From VFMC01 sp037131575 (GTDB lineage: Bacteria > Actinomycetota > Acidimicrobiia > Acidimicrobiales > Ilumatobacteraceae): 18,438 bases of DNA. The notes under the pieces were generated by a model. It did not search any database. It was given only the letters and a program-made list of their open reading frames with translations, and was not told where the DNA came from. The stretch's first letter is position 1; the number at the start of each line of letters is the position of its first letter. The stretch is from assembly GCA_037131575.1 (NCBI GenBank), contig JBAXQV010000044.1:1-18438 (forward strand), in the 5' to 3' direction. A program made the position numbers and the translations under genes. Below are positions 1 to 6,564 of this stretch, piece by piece.

Positions 1-507
1 CGGCGCCTGGTGATGGTCGACATCACCCCGGGTGTGAACCGGGCGAAAACGAAGGCGGTCATCGATTTCGTCGATGGCCCGCAGACGTTTCCCAGCTTCG
101 AGGCGTTACTCGAGCGCACCACCCAGTTCAACCCCACCCGCAGCGAATCGTCGTTGCGGCGCGGCATTCTGCACAACGCCCACCAACTCGACGACGGCAG
201 TTGGCAGTGGCGATACGACCGGGGCAGTCATGTACGTTCGAACGACGATGCCGCCGCGCCGAACGAAGCTGACACTGAAGCCGATGCGACGGCCCAGGCA
301 CTGTCGCCGCTGTGGGACGACTTCGCCTCCATCACCTGCCCAATCACGCTGGTGCGCGGCAGCCTGTCGCCGGTGGTCGACGACGACGATGTGGCCGAAG
401 CCCGCCGTCGCCAACCTGAGGTGCGGGTCGAACTGGTCGATGGAGCAGGACACAGCGTGCAGGGCGATCGACCGCTCGAACTGGCCGCCATCATCGCTGC
501 TGCGTAG
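1..507 (+). CDS. Alpha/beta hydrolase, C-terminal part (5' end outside window)
   Basis: The reading frame is open from the first base, so this is the last 168 residues of a longer protein. The fragment begins in a cap-like helical region (about residues 20-75). It then returns to the core fold with the strand ITCPITLVRG (about 111-120), followed by an acidic SPVVDDDD turn. The segment VELVDGAGHSVQGDRP carries the expected catalytic His (residue 151 of the fragment). This order matches the end of alpha/beta hydrolases of the esterase, lactonase or epoxide-hydrolase type. The nucleophile elbow and oxyanion hole lie upstream of the window, so the substrate cannot be judged. The acidic residue usual after the sixth strand is a Ser here; the Asp run three residues later may supply the acid. 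The gene converges on the metallopeptidase gene, with only three bases between the two stop codons. Confidence 0.8.
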   Translation, partial: RRLVMVDITPGVNRAKTKAVIDFVDGPQTFPSFEALLERTTQFNPTRSESSLRRGILHNAHQLDDGSWQWRYDRGSHVRSNDDAAAPNEADTEADATAQALSPLWDDFASITCPITLVRGSLSPVVDDDDVAEARRRQPEVRVELVDGAGHSVQGDRPLELAAIIAAA

Positions 508-510
508 CGG

Positions 511-2028
511 TCAGCCGATACGCGCCTGGCACGCGTTCATGCCACCCAGTACACCGGCGCGGATGGCGTCGACCTTCTCGAACGCGGTACCGGCTTTGTT
601 GGTATCGGCCGACGGGTCAGCCAGGGCCATGGCGGCCACGATGGCCTCGTCGAGGTCGCCCGGCGACAGGCTGATCTCCTGTTTGGGGTTGGTGGGTCCC
701 ACATTGCCCTGAGCATCGACGGTGGGAATGATGTCGGTGATCCACACGCCCACCAGGCAGTCGCTGAGCAGCACCCGCTTGTCGGTGGCGAGGGCTGACT
801 TCAATGCGGTTTGCACGGCGTCGCCGTAGGCATTGGCGATTGGGTAGGCCATGGCCATGTCGCCGCCGTTGGTGAGCAGGTTGCGGGCCAGGTCTTCATC
901 GAACACGATGGTGTTGGTGGCGGCGCAGTAGGTGGCGTTGTTCTTGAGGTCGGCGCCCTTGCGCGCATCACACGTGGGGTACGGACCGGCCGAAGGGAAG
1001 CCCACAACGGTGGGTGGTGTGAAGGCCACCTTGCTGGCATCGAGGGTGGGCTGCCAGAAGATGGTCATGGCCGCCGGCAACTTCGCAAGCGTGTCGTCGT
1101 AGCTGAGGTTGCCGCCGTTGTTGTATTCCTCCTGCGTGAGGAATGGCAGGTCGACACGAGGGTTCGGATTCTTCGGGAAATCGACACAGCGGGCAACACC
1201 GTTCAGGAAGCCTTCTTGGAACGCCCCAACACGATCGAAGGCGGTGCCATGCCCGTTGTTGGTGCTGTCGGGCACGAGGCCCACAGGATCGCGCACGTAG
1301 ATCATCGACAGCAGCCCGGCATTGATGTCGGCATCGGTGAAGCGCAAGGTCTTGCTCTCGCCGCGCGCCACGTGGGCGGTCCATGCGCCAGCGAAACAGT
1401 CGGCCTGTTGTTCGGAGTCGATGGTGGCTTGTTTCCCCAACAACCCGGCACGGCTCTGGATGGCGTGGCCGTACTCGTGAGCGGCCACCACGGCCACGCC
1501 CGACTCACCGAATTGCTTCACCAGATCGGGCACCAGCGAGGCGTCGTCGTACACGATGATGTCGCCGCAATCGGTATAGAAGGCGTTGCCTTCCACCTGG
1601 TCGTAACCCACGGCCCCGTCGCAGCTCTGGGGTGCGTCGGTGCGCTCGGGGTAGAGCGCGTAGACGCCCTTCACCGGCTCGAACGATTTGCCGTACGCGG
1701 TGGGGAAACTGGATGCCCAGAACTCGGTGACGTCGGCGAAGGCGGCATCGAGGAAGCTGTCGTACGGTTGCGGGGTCTTGCCCTGGCCGAAATCGACGAT
1801 GCCGCTCGACGTCGGAAGCGAGGCCGTGGTGGCAGGTTCAGCGGTGGGGGCAGGCAACTCGGAGGTGGGTGTGGCCTCCGCCGAGGTGGGCACACTGGTG
1901 GCCGACTCTTGAGAGTTGGCATCGGAGCGACCCGCGGTGACACCTTGATCGGGCGCCCCACACCCGGCGAGAAGGGCGATGGCGACGCTCGTGAGGGCGA
2001 TGGACAGCGCTGGGCGGCTCCGGAGCAT
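511..2028 (-). CDS. Lipoprotein zinc metallopeptidase with a duplicated, inactive second domain
   Basis: Predicted 505-residue secreted lipoprotein. A basic N-terminus and hydrophobic stretch end in LLAGC, making Cys23 the likely lipidated residue. A Ser/Thr/Ala/Pro-rich linker follows (about 25-80). The first domain (about 130-285) has HEYGH at 184-188 inside AAHEYGHAIQ, and a downstream EQQADCFAG with Glu206. This matches the neutral zinc metallopeptidase family (YpfJ-like, PF04228), where the two His and the later Glu bind zinc. The second half (about 350-505) repeats the layout: NAYGD (399-403) replaces HEYGH, SDCLVGVW replaces ADCFAGAW, and AFEKVDAIRAGVLGGMNAC repeats AFDRVGAFQEGFLNGVARC. 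Four cysteines recur in each half (136, 154, 211, 281 and 353, 368, 424, 500), suggesting disulfides. I chose ATG 2028, which puts the signal peptide at the start and leaves 59 bases before the divergent E1 gene; an in-frame TTG at 2055 is the alternative. The substrate is unknown. Confidence 0.85.
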   Translation of the reverse strand: MLRSRPALSIALTSVAIALLAGCGAPDQGVTAGRSDANSQESATSVPTSAEATPTSELPAPTAEPATTASLPTSSGIVDFGQGKTPQPYDSFLDAAFADVTEFWASSFPTAYGKSFEPVKGVYALYPERTDAPQSCDGAVGYDQVEGNAFYTDCGDIIVYDDASLVPDLVKQFGESGVAVVAAHEYGHAIQSRAGLLGKQATIDSEQQADCFAGAWTAHVARGESKTLRFTDADINAGLLSMIYVRDPVGLVPDSTNNGHGTAFDRVGAFQEGFLNGVARCVDFPKNPNPRVDLPFLTQEEYNNGGNLSYDDTLAKLPAAMTIFWQPTLDASKVAFTPPTVVGFPSAGPYPTCDARKGADLKNNATYCAATNTIVFDEDLARNLLTNGGDMAMAYPIANAYGDAVQTALKSALATDKRVLLSDCLVGVWITDIIPTVDAQGNVGPTNPKQEISLSPGDLDEAIVAAMALADPSADTNKAGTAFEKVDAIRAGVLGGMNACQARIG

Positions 2029-2087
2029 GACCTCACGGTACTCGTTCGATGCCAAGTCGAAGGTCGCACTCTGGTAGGAACGAAGCC

Positions 2088-3092
2088 ATGTCTGATACGT
2101 CCACCGCAGGCGACCGGCCCGACGCGCCCGATCGCGACACCCTGCTCCAGATGTTCGAAGTACAGAGCAAGATCAAGCTGTGCGACGAGCGCTTCCGTTC
2201 GATGCTCACGAGCGGCCAGATCCAACTCATCTACTACTCGCCCCGTGGGCAGGAGTGCATCAGTGCAGCGTGGGGTGCGCATCTGCGGCCCGACGACTAC
2301 GTGGTCACCATCTACCGCGGTCTGCACGACCACATCGCCAAGGGCGTTCCCCTGCGCGAACTGTGGGCCGAGTTCCTCGGCCGGGCCACGGGCACCTGCA
2401 AGGGCAAGGGTGGCCCCATGCACATCACCCACCCGGCATCGGGCCTCATGGTCACCACCGGCATCGTGGGTTCGGGTATCCCCATCGCCAACGGGTTCGG
2501 GCTCGCCGCCCAACTCGACGGCACCGACCAGGTGACCGTGGTGAACTTCGGTGACGGCGCGTCGAACATCGGCGGATTCCACGAAGGCCTCAACATGGCT
2601 GGTGTGTGGAAACTGCCGGTGGTGTTCGTGTGCCAGAACAACCTCTACGGCGAGCACACGCCCATGGCCATGAGCACCGGCGTCGAGTTCATCAGCGAAC
2701 GCGCCGCTTCGTACGGCATGCCTGGTGTCACGGTGAACGGCAACGACCCCGTGGCCACCTGGAAGGTGATGGGCGAGGCGATCGCCCGTGCCCGCCGCGG
2801 TGAAGGCCCCACGTTGGTGGAAGCCCGCACCTATCGCTTCTGGGGTCACCTCATGGGCGACGCCATGGAGTACATGGACAAAGAAGAGCGCAAGGCGGCC
2901 ATGGATGCCGACCCCGTGGTGCTCTACCGCGAGTGGTTGCTGGCCAACGGTCACGCCACCGAAGACCAACTCGTCCAGATCGAAGAAGTCGTCACCGCAG
3001 CCATCGACGATGCGGTCGAGTTCGCGGTCAACAGCCCGTTCCCCGACGCAGCAGAGCTGTACACCGACGTGTACGCGGAGGCAGCACAATGA
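2088..3092 (+). CDS. Thiamine-dependent 2-oxoacid/acetoin dehydrogenase E1, alpha subunit
   Basis: 334 residues, the usual length for the alpha subunit of heterotetrameric E1 enzymes. These decarboxylate a 2-oxoacid (or cleave acetoin) on thiamine diphosphate and pass the acyl group to a lipoyl arm. The thiamine-binding motif runs from GDGASN (155-160) to the Asn pair at 184-185 in FVCQNN, about 30 residues as expected. GKGGPMHITHP (107-116) and GIVGSGIPIANGFGLA (125-140) are typical E1 alpha segments. The loop GHLMGDAMEY (253-262) lacks the Ser-rich phosphorylation-loop form of pyruvate E1 and looks more like acetoin-type enzymes, but the substrate cannot be fixed from sequence. ATG 2088 is chosen because AGGAA at 2076-2080 lies seven bases upstream; the frame could extend to 2049. 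The stop overlaps the start of E1 beta (ATGA), so the subunits are translationally coupled. Confidence 0.93.
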   Translation: MSDTSTAGDRPDAPDRDTLLQMFEVQSKIKLCDERFRSMLTSGQIQLIYYSPRGQECISAAWGAHLRPDDYVVTIYRGLHDHIAKGVPLRELWAEFLGRATGTCKGKGGPMHITHPASGLMVTTGIVGSGIPIANGFGLAAQLDGTDQVTVVNFGDGASNIGGFHEGLNMAGVWKLPVVFVCQNNLYGEHTPMAMSTGVEFISERAASYGMPGVTVNGNDPVATWKVMGEAIARARRGEGPTLVEARTYRFWGHLMGDAMEYMDKEERKAAMDADPVVLYREWLLANGHATEDQLVQIEEVVTAAIDDAVEFAVNSPFPDAAELYTDVYAEAAQ

Positions 3093-4099
3093 GCACCGAT
3101 ACTCCCGAAATGCCGATCATGCCCATGGGCATGGCCATCAACCAGGCCCTCGATGTGGCCATGGGTCTCGACCCCAAGGTGTTCCTCCTGGGTGAAGACA
3201 TCGCCGAGCCCTCGGGTGGCGTCTACAAGGTGACCAAGGGGTTGTCCACCAAGTACGGCACGCACCGCGTGCGCAAGACCGCCATCAGCGAAACCGCCAT
3301 CATCGGTGCTGCCGTCGGTGCCGCAATCGCTGGCTACCGCCCGGTGGCCGAGATCATGATGATGGACTTCCTGGCCGTGTGTCTCGACCAGGTCACCAAC
3401 CATGCCGGCAAGATCCGCTACATGAGCGGTGGCCAGACCACCGTGCCGATGGTCATCCGCACTTCGGCTGGCGCGGGCCGTGGCTTCGGCGCCCAGCACT
3501 CGGAACTGCTCGAGGCGTGGATGATCCACACCCCAGGCATCAAGGTGGCCTTCCCGTCCACCCCGGCCGACGCCAAGGGCCTGTTGCTCACCGCCATCTT
3601 CGATGACGACCCGGTGCTGTTCGTCGAGCAGATGATGATGTACTGGGATGCGAAGCGCTACGGCGGGCCCGTGCCCCCCGGCGATGTGCGCATTCCGTTC
3701 GGTGTGGCCGATGTGAAGCGTGAGGGCAGCGACGTGACCCTCATCTCGTACGGCCGCCAGGTGCACGATTGTCTCGCCACGGCCGCCAAGTTGGCCGAGG
3801 AAGGCATCAGCTGCGAAGTGCTCGACCTGCGCACGCTGGTACCGCTCGATGAGGCAGCCATCATGGCCTCGGTGAGCAAGACCAAGCGCGCCGTGGTGGT
3901 ACACGAGGCCGTCACCCGGTGTGGTTTCGGCGCCGAGATCTCGAGCCTCATCCACGAGGAACTGTTCGGCGAACTCGCTGCCCCCGTGCAACGTGTCGGT
4001 GGCGCCAATACGCCGGTGCCGTACGCGTCGAACCTCGAAGCCGATTTCATTCCGCAGTCGAGCGATATCGAAGCAGCGGTTCGCCGCCTCATGGCCTGA
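3089..4099 (+). CDS. Thiamine-dependent 2-oxoacid/acetoin dehydrogenase E1, beta subunit
   Basis: 336 residues, the normal length of the E1 beta (transketolase pyrimidine-binding plus C-terminal) subunit. Recognisable blocks are LLGEDIAEPSGGVYKVTKGL (33-52), RVRKTAISETAIIGAAVGAA (60-79; Glu69 is in the position that activates the thiamine ring), AGAGRGFGAQHSELLEAWMI (127-146), and the C-terminal VTLISYGR...EVLDLRTLVPLD (216-254). It forms the alpha2beta2 E1 with the preceding gene. The ATG overlaps the upstream TGA in ATGA, and GGAGG at 3077-3081 sits seven bases upstream, which settles the start. A longer in-frame extension into the E1 alpha gene exists but is only frame overlap. The usual next gene of such operons, the E2 acyltransferase, is absent. 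Instead a reversed DUF305 gene follows after 18 bases. Confidence 0.94.
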   Translation: MSTDTPEMPIMPMGMAINQALDVAMGLDPKVFLLGEDIAEPSGGVYKVTKGLSTKYGTHRVRKTAISETAIIGAAVGAAIAGYRPVAEIMMMDFLAVCLDQVTNHAGKIRYMSGGQTTVPMVIRTSAGAGRGFGAQHSELLEAWMIHTPGIKVAFPSTPADAKGLLLTAIFDDDPVLFVEQMMMYWDAKRYGGPVPPGDVRIPFGVADVKREGSDVTLISYGRQVHDCLATAAKLAEEGISCEVLDLRTLVPLDEAAIMASVSKTKRAVVVHEAVTRCGFGAEISSLIHEELFGELAAPVQRVGGANTPVPYASNLEADFIPQSSDIEAAVRRLMA

Positions 4100-4111
4100 C
4101 GCGTTCGCGCG
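4100..4111. terminator. Small CGCG-TTCG-CGCG hairpin between convergent genes
   Basis: Directly after the E1 beta stop there is a perfect four-base-pair stem CGCG closed over a TTCG loop, a very stable RNA tetraloop. It lies in the 18-base gap between the E1 beta and DUF305 stop codons and could help end transcription from either side. There is no T-run, so it is not a classical intrinsic terminator. In DNA this GC-rich a short hairpin can arise by chance. Confidence 0.25.
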
Positions 4112-4117
4112 CCGGGT

Positions 4118-4789
4118 TCAGCCCGCCTTCTCGGCGGCCAACAACATGTTCATCTCGTCGATCTCGTCGAGTTGGCTGCCGATGGTCTGCTTCGCCATGC
4201 GCCTCACCTCGGGGGTGGCGGCGTTCGCCTCGGCGTAGCGTGCCATGTGGACGCCACCCTGGTGATGGGCGACCATGAGGGTGACGAATAGTTCATCGGC
4301 CTGCGACCCCGAGGCCTTGCCGAGCCGCTCGAGGTCGGCGTCGACGGCGAGGCCCGGCATCCGCGCGAGCGGTGTGGGCTCACCCATCCATGCCATGGCC
4401 AGTTCGGTTTCGTTCGACTCAGCCTTCCCGAAGCCACGGAGCAACTGCACCATCTGGCCGATCTCGATGTCTTGGCCGACCACGATTTCGCGTGCGGTGG
4501 TGCGCAGCGCAGGGTTGGTGCCCGGCACCTCGAGGAAGATGAGCGAGATCTGCACCGCCTGCTCGTGGTGGTAACGCATATCTTGCAGATAGCCCGCGTC
4601 GACCGAGTTGGGGTCGGGAATGGCGCTGTTGTTCCCCCACACGAAACCGATGGCGCCACCAAGCGCGAACAGGGCCAATGCACCCATGATGAGGTTCAGC
4701 GGGTTGCGCCACCACGGCAGGAGCACGATGTCGTCATCGTCGTCGGGGGCGGCATCGAGGCTGGGTTCGGCTGGCGTGCTGGTGCTCAC
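4118..4789 (-). CDS. Membrane-anchored DUF305 family protein
   Basis: 223 residues from a GTG start. The order is an acidic N-terminal tail (DDDDD near 16-20), one hydrophobic membrane segment (about 31-52) ending in WGNN, then a helical domain typical of DUF305. That domain has DMRYHHEQAVQIS (70-82) and a second LMVAHHQGGVHMARYAEAN (171-189), each with a His pair and several Met residues, followed by a Met-rich EIDEMNMLL. DUF305 proteins resemble ferritin-like/four-helix domains, and some members bind copper or other metals. The function here is not established. The topology suggests an anchored extracytoplasmic domain. GTG 4789 is preceded by GGGAAG nine bases upstream; an ATG at 4831 would overlap the start codon of the divergent lipoyl gene. 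The gene interrupts an otherwise plus-strand dehydrogenase locus. Confidence 0.85.
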   Translation of the reverse strand: MSTSTPAEPSLDAAPDDDDDIVLLPWWRNPLNLIMGALALFALGGAIGFVWGNNSAIPDPNSVDAGYLQDMRYHHEQAVQISLIFLEVPGTNPALRTTAREIVVGQDIEIGQMVQLLRGFGKAESNETELAMAWMGEPTPLARMPGLAVDADLERLGKASGSQADELFVTLMVAHHQGGVHMARYAEANAATPEVRRMAKQTIGSQLDEIDEMNMLLAAEKAG

Positions 4790-4829
4790 AGTTCGTAGCT
4801 TCCCATGCCGGTCGGGTAAGAAACCTGTC

Positions 4830-5060
4830 ATGTCTACCCCCATCAGCATTCCCAAACTCGGTGTCTCCATGTCGGAGGGCACCCTCGTCGAGTGGCTCGT
4901 CGCCGATGGCGCCACCGTTGCGGCCGGTGATCCGCTCTACCGCATCGAAACCGACAAGGTGGAGAACGAGATCGAAGCGCCGGTGGCAGGTGTGTTGCGA
5001 GCCTCAGGCGTCGAGGGTGAAACCTACGATGTGGGCACCCAAATCGGTTCCATCGAGTAA
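4830..5060 (+). CDS. Stand-alone lipoyl-domain carrier protein
   Basis: A complete 76-residue protein consisting only of a lipoyl/biotinyl domain. It has PKLGVSMSEGTLVEWLVADG (8-27), IETDKVENEIEAPVAG (39-54) with Lys43 in the DKV hairpin as the likely lipoylated residue, and a closing YDVGTQIGSIE. This is the N-terminal lipoyl domain of E2 acyltransferases without the subunit-binding and catalytic domains. The stop codon comes right after the domain. I saw no E2 catalytic remnant downstream; the next gene begins six bases later in another family. DKVENEI and the E1 neighbours favour lipoate over biotin. The ATG at 4830 is weakly supported by an upstream GGGTAAG. It probably receives acyl or acetaldehyde units from the E1 encoded 730 bases upstream, but the partner E2 is unknown. 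Confidence 0.9.
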   Translation: MSTPISIPKLGVSMSEGTLVEWLVADGATVAAGDPLYRIETDKVENEIEAPVAGVLRASGVEGETYDVGTQIGSIE

Positions 5061-5066
5061 TTGACG

Positions 5067-5810
5067 ATGGACATCGCAGGCAAGGTAGCTCTGGTCACTG
5101 GTGCGGCAACCGGTATCGGCCGCGCCTCGGCGCTCGCGCTCGCCGAGGCGGGCGCTGCAGTGGCCGTGGTCGACCGCGACCTCGAGGGTGCCCAGCGCAC
5201 CGTTGGTGAGATCGAATCGGCAGGCGGGCGTGCCGTGGCGGTGCGCGCCGATGTGTCGCAACCGGCCGACGTTCGTGCCATGTTCGCCGCTGCCACCGAA
5301 GCCTTCGGCGGGGTCGACATCGTGCACAACAACGCTGGCCTCATCGGTGGCGAGCCGGTGTGGCCCGACGCGTCGCTCGAAAAGATGATGGCCGTCATCA
5401 CCGTGAACCTCGGTGGTGTGGCCATGGGCACGCAGGAAGGCATCAAGGCATTGCGCCTCCGTGGTGGCGGCGTCATCGTGAACACGGCATCCACAGCGGC
5501 TCTGGCGCCCATGCCCATCGACCCCGTCTATTCGGCCACGAAGGTGGCGGTGGTGCGCATCACCGAGAGCTGTGCACCGCTGGCGGCTGAAGGCATCCGT
5601 GTGAATGCGGTGCTGCCGGGCATGGTCGACACCGACATGACCAACAAGCACACCGGCGATGGCACTCGCCCCGCCACCTGGCTCGGGCCGGTCATTGCGG
5701 CCACCACCATGCTCACCGCCGCCGATATCGCTGCGGCGGTGCTCGAGTTGGTGCACGACGATACGGCGGTGGCCGTGTCGAAGGTGGTGCGCAACCCTAC
5801 GGCTGGCTGA
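5067..5810 (+). CDS. Short-chain dehydrogenase/reductase (SDR)
   Basis: 247 residues, a classical SDR. It has the nucleotide-binding TGAATGIG (11-18), an Asp at the end of the second strand (VVDRD, Asp36) suggesting NAD(H) preference, NNAG (88-91), Asn114, NTAST with Ser142 and YSATK with catalytic Tyr155 and Lys159. It catalyses a hydroxyl/ketone oxidoreduction; the substrate is not evident. The start is taken at ATG 5067, six bases after the lipoyl gene stop; a TTG at 5061 would add two residues. The tight spacing argues for co-transcription with the lipoyl carrier. If the E1 is acetoin-type, an acetoin or diol dehydrogenase role would fit, but that is inference. It converges on the XRE gene. 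Confidence 0.9.
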   Translation: MDIAGKVALVTGAATGIGRASALALAEAGAAVAVVDRDLEGAQRTVGEIESAGGRAVAVRADVSQPADVRAMFAAATEAFGGVDIVHNNAGLIGGEPVWPDASLEKMMAVITVNLGGVAMGTQEGIKALRLRGGGVIVNTASTAALAPMPIDPVYSATKVAVVRITESCAPLAAEGIRVNAVLPGMVDTDMTNKHTGDGTRPATWLGPVIAATTMLTAADIAAAVLELVHDDTAVAVSKVVRNPTAG

Positions 5811-5820
5811 GCCGCGGCTC
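5809..5820. terminator. GAGCCGCGGCTC palindrome at the end of the SDR gene
   Basis: A perfect 12-base palindrome overlaps the last two bases of the SDR stop and fills most of the gap to the convergent XRE gene. It could form a short GC-rich stem in either transcript, but has no loop spacer and no T-run. I list it as a weak candidate for bidirectional termination. Confidence 0.2.
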
Positions 5821-5829
5821 TGAGGGCGG

Positions 5830-6477
5830 TCAGGCTGTCGGAATTGCCGCAGCGACGGTGATCTCGCCTGCGTCGTGCTCGGCGTGTTCCCGAGCCGACC
5901 GATGTGCTGCCGAGTCGGGGGGCAGGTTGATGAGGCCCGCCGAGGCGGCGCCAACCAGCAGGCTGCTCACGGTGATCCGTCGCTGTGCTTCGGCAACGGC
6001 CACGATGGCCTGCAGCACGTCACTTCCCTTGCCCTGTGTGTCGAGGAACTTGGCGATGACGCCCACCTCTTCGTTCCGCAGGGTGAGCGGCTCGTGTTCG
6101 GTCATCGAACGCAGCGAGCGCACCAGAGCGAAATAGGAACTCACCATCGAAGTTGGTTCGCTCGGGTCGAACTCCACGGTGCGGCCGCCGGCGCTGATGA
6201 CCCCCATCGGGTCGATCGTGACGCCTTCGCTGCGCCCAGGGAGGAGCGTGACCAACTCGATGCTGTAGAGACTGGCGAGTGACTCGACCGTGGCTGCATC
6301 GATGGGCAGGAGACCTGCCTCGGCATCACGCAGCGACGATGCGGTGAACTCACCCTTGCTCGTGCGGGCGAGAAACCACAGTGGTGTGCGGTTCGCCTTG
6401 CGCGCCGACGCCAACTTCTCACCCAACTGCCGTACGAACATAGGGCTCGGAGCGCCGATGTGCTTTCCGTTGTTCAT
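5830..6477 (-). CDS. XRE-like helix-turn-helix transcriptional regulator
   Basis: 215 residues. The N-terminal segment (about 15-77) reads like an XRE-type HTH: LGEKLASARKANRTPLWFLA, then FTASSLRDAEAGLLPID and ATVESLASLYSIEL. This pattern is common in actinobacterial HTH regulators in which a GxFTxSxLRxxExG-like stretch forms the recognition region. The middle part (about 80-125) looks beta-rich (GVTIDPMGVISAGGRTVEF). The C-terminal part (110-185) is helical and ends in a hydrophobic but short stretch, not a convincing membrane helix. No known effector domain is recognised. ATG 6477 is chosen; GTG 6486 and TTG 6489 are in-frame alternatives closer to the AGAGG sequence. It lies downstream of the acyl-CoA dehydrogenase gene on the same strand but has its own promoter and a palindrome suited to autoregulation. 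Confidence 0.75.
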   Translation of the reverse strand: MNNGKHIGAPSPMFVRQLGEKLASARKANRTPLWFLARTSKGEFTASSLRDAEAGLLPIDAATVESLASLYSIELVTLLPGRSEGVTIDPMGVISAGGRTVEFDPSEPTSMVSSYFALVRSLRSMTEHEPLTLRNEEVGVIAKFLDTQGKGSDVLQAIVAVAEAQRRITVSSLLVGAASAGLINLPPDSAAHRSAREHAEHDAGEITVAAAIPTA

Positions 6478-6496
6478 GTCGTTCACCAACCTCTCG

Positions 6497-6524
6497 CATG
6501 TAACCGCATTGCTGCGGACACATG
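6497..6524. promoter_or_regulatory. 28-base inverted repeat, likely operator of the XRE gene
   Basis: Arms CATGTAACCGCA and TGCGGACACATG are separated by TTGC. The 12-base arms pair at ten positions; the two mismatches are adjacent. The repeat lies 20 bases upstream of the XRE start codon and directly downstream of the candidate -10 element, so it covers the expected transcription start. That is where an autorepressor would bind. As RNA it would also form a CCGCA/TGCGG stem, but no T-run follows, so a terminator for the upstream acyl-CoA dehydrogenase gene is less likely. Confidence 0.6.
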
Positions 6525-6525
6525 A

Positions 6526-6554
6526 AATATCGGCGGCTCGATCAGCGAGATGAA
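6526..6554 (-). promoter_or_regulatory. Candidate sigma-70-type promoter for the XRE gene
   Basis: On the minus strand TTCATC (-35, at 6549-6554) and GATATT (-10, at 6526-6531) are separated by exactly 17 bases. They match the consensus at about three and four of six positions. This AT-rich island stands out from the GC-rich surroundings. Transcription would begin near 6519, inside the inverted repeat. Evidence is by eye only. Confidence 0.45.
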
Positions 6555-6564
6555 CGTTGGTTTG

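Noticed and set aside
811..2535. 574-codon plus-strand frame opposite the metallopeptidase gene and across E1 alpha
   Set aside because: It is antisense to one well-supported gene and out of frame with another. The translation is low-complexity, with no recognisable domain. Such long frames are expected in GC-rich DNA.
1671..3089. 472-codon minus-strand frame across E1 alpha and the metallopeptidase gene
   Set aside because: His/Val/Gly-rich composition is typical of the antisense shadow of a GC-rich gene. It overlaps E1 alpha, which has clear motifs.
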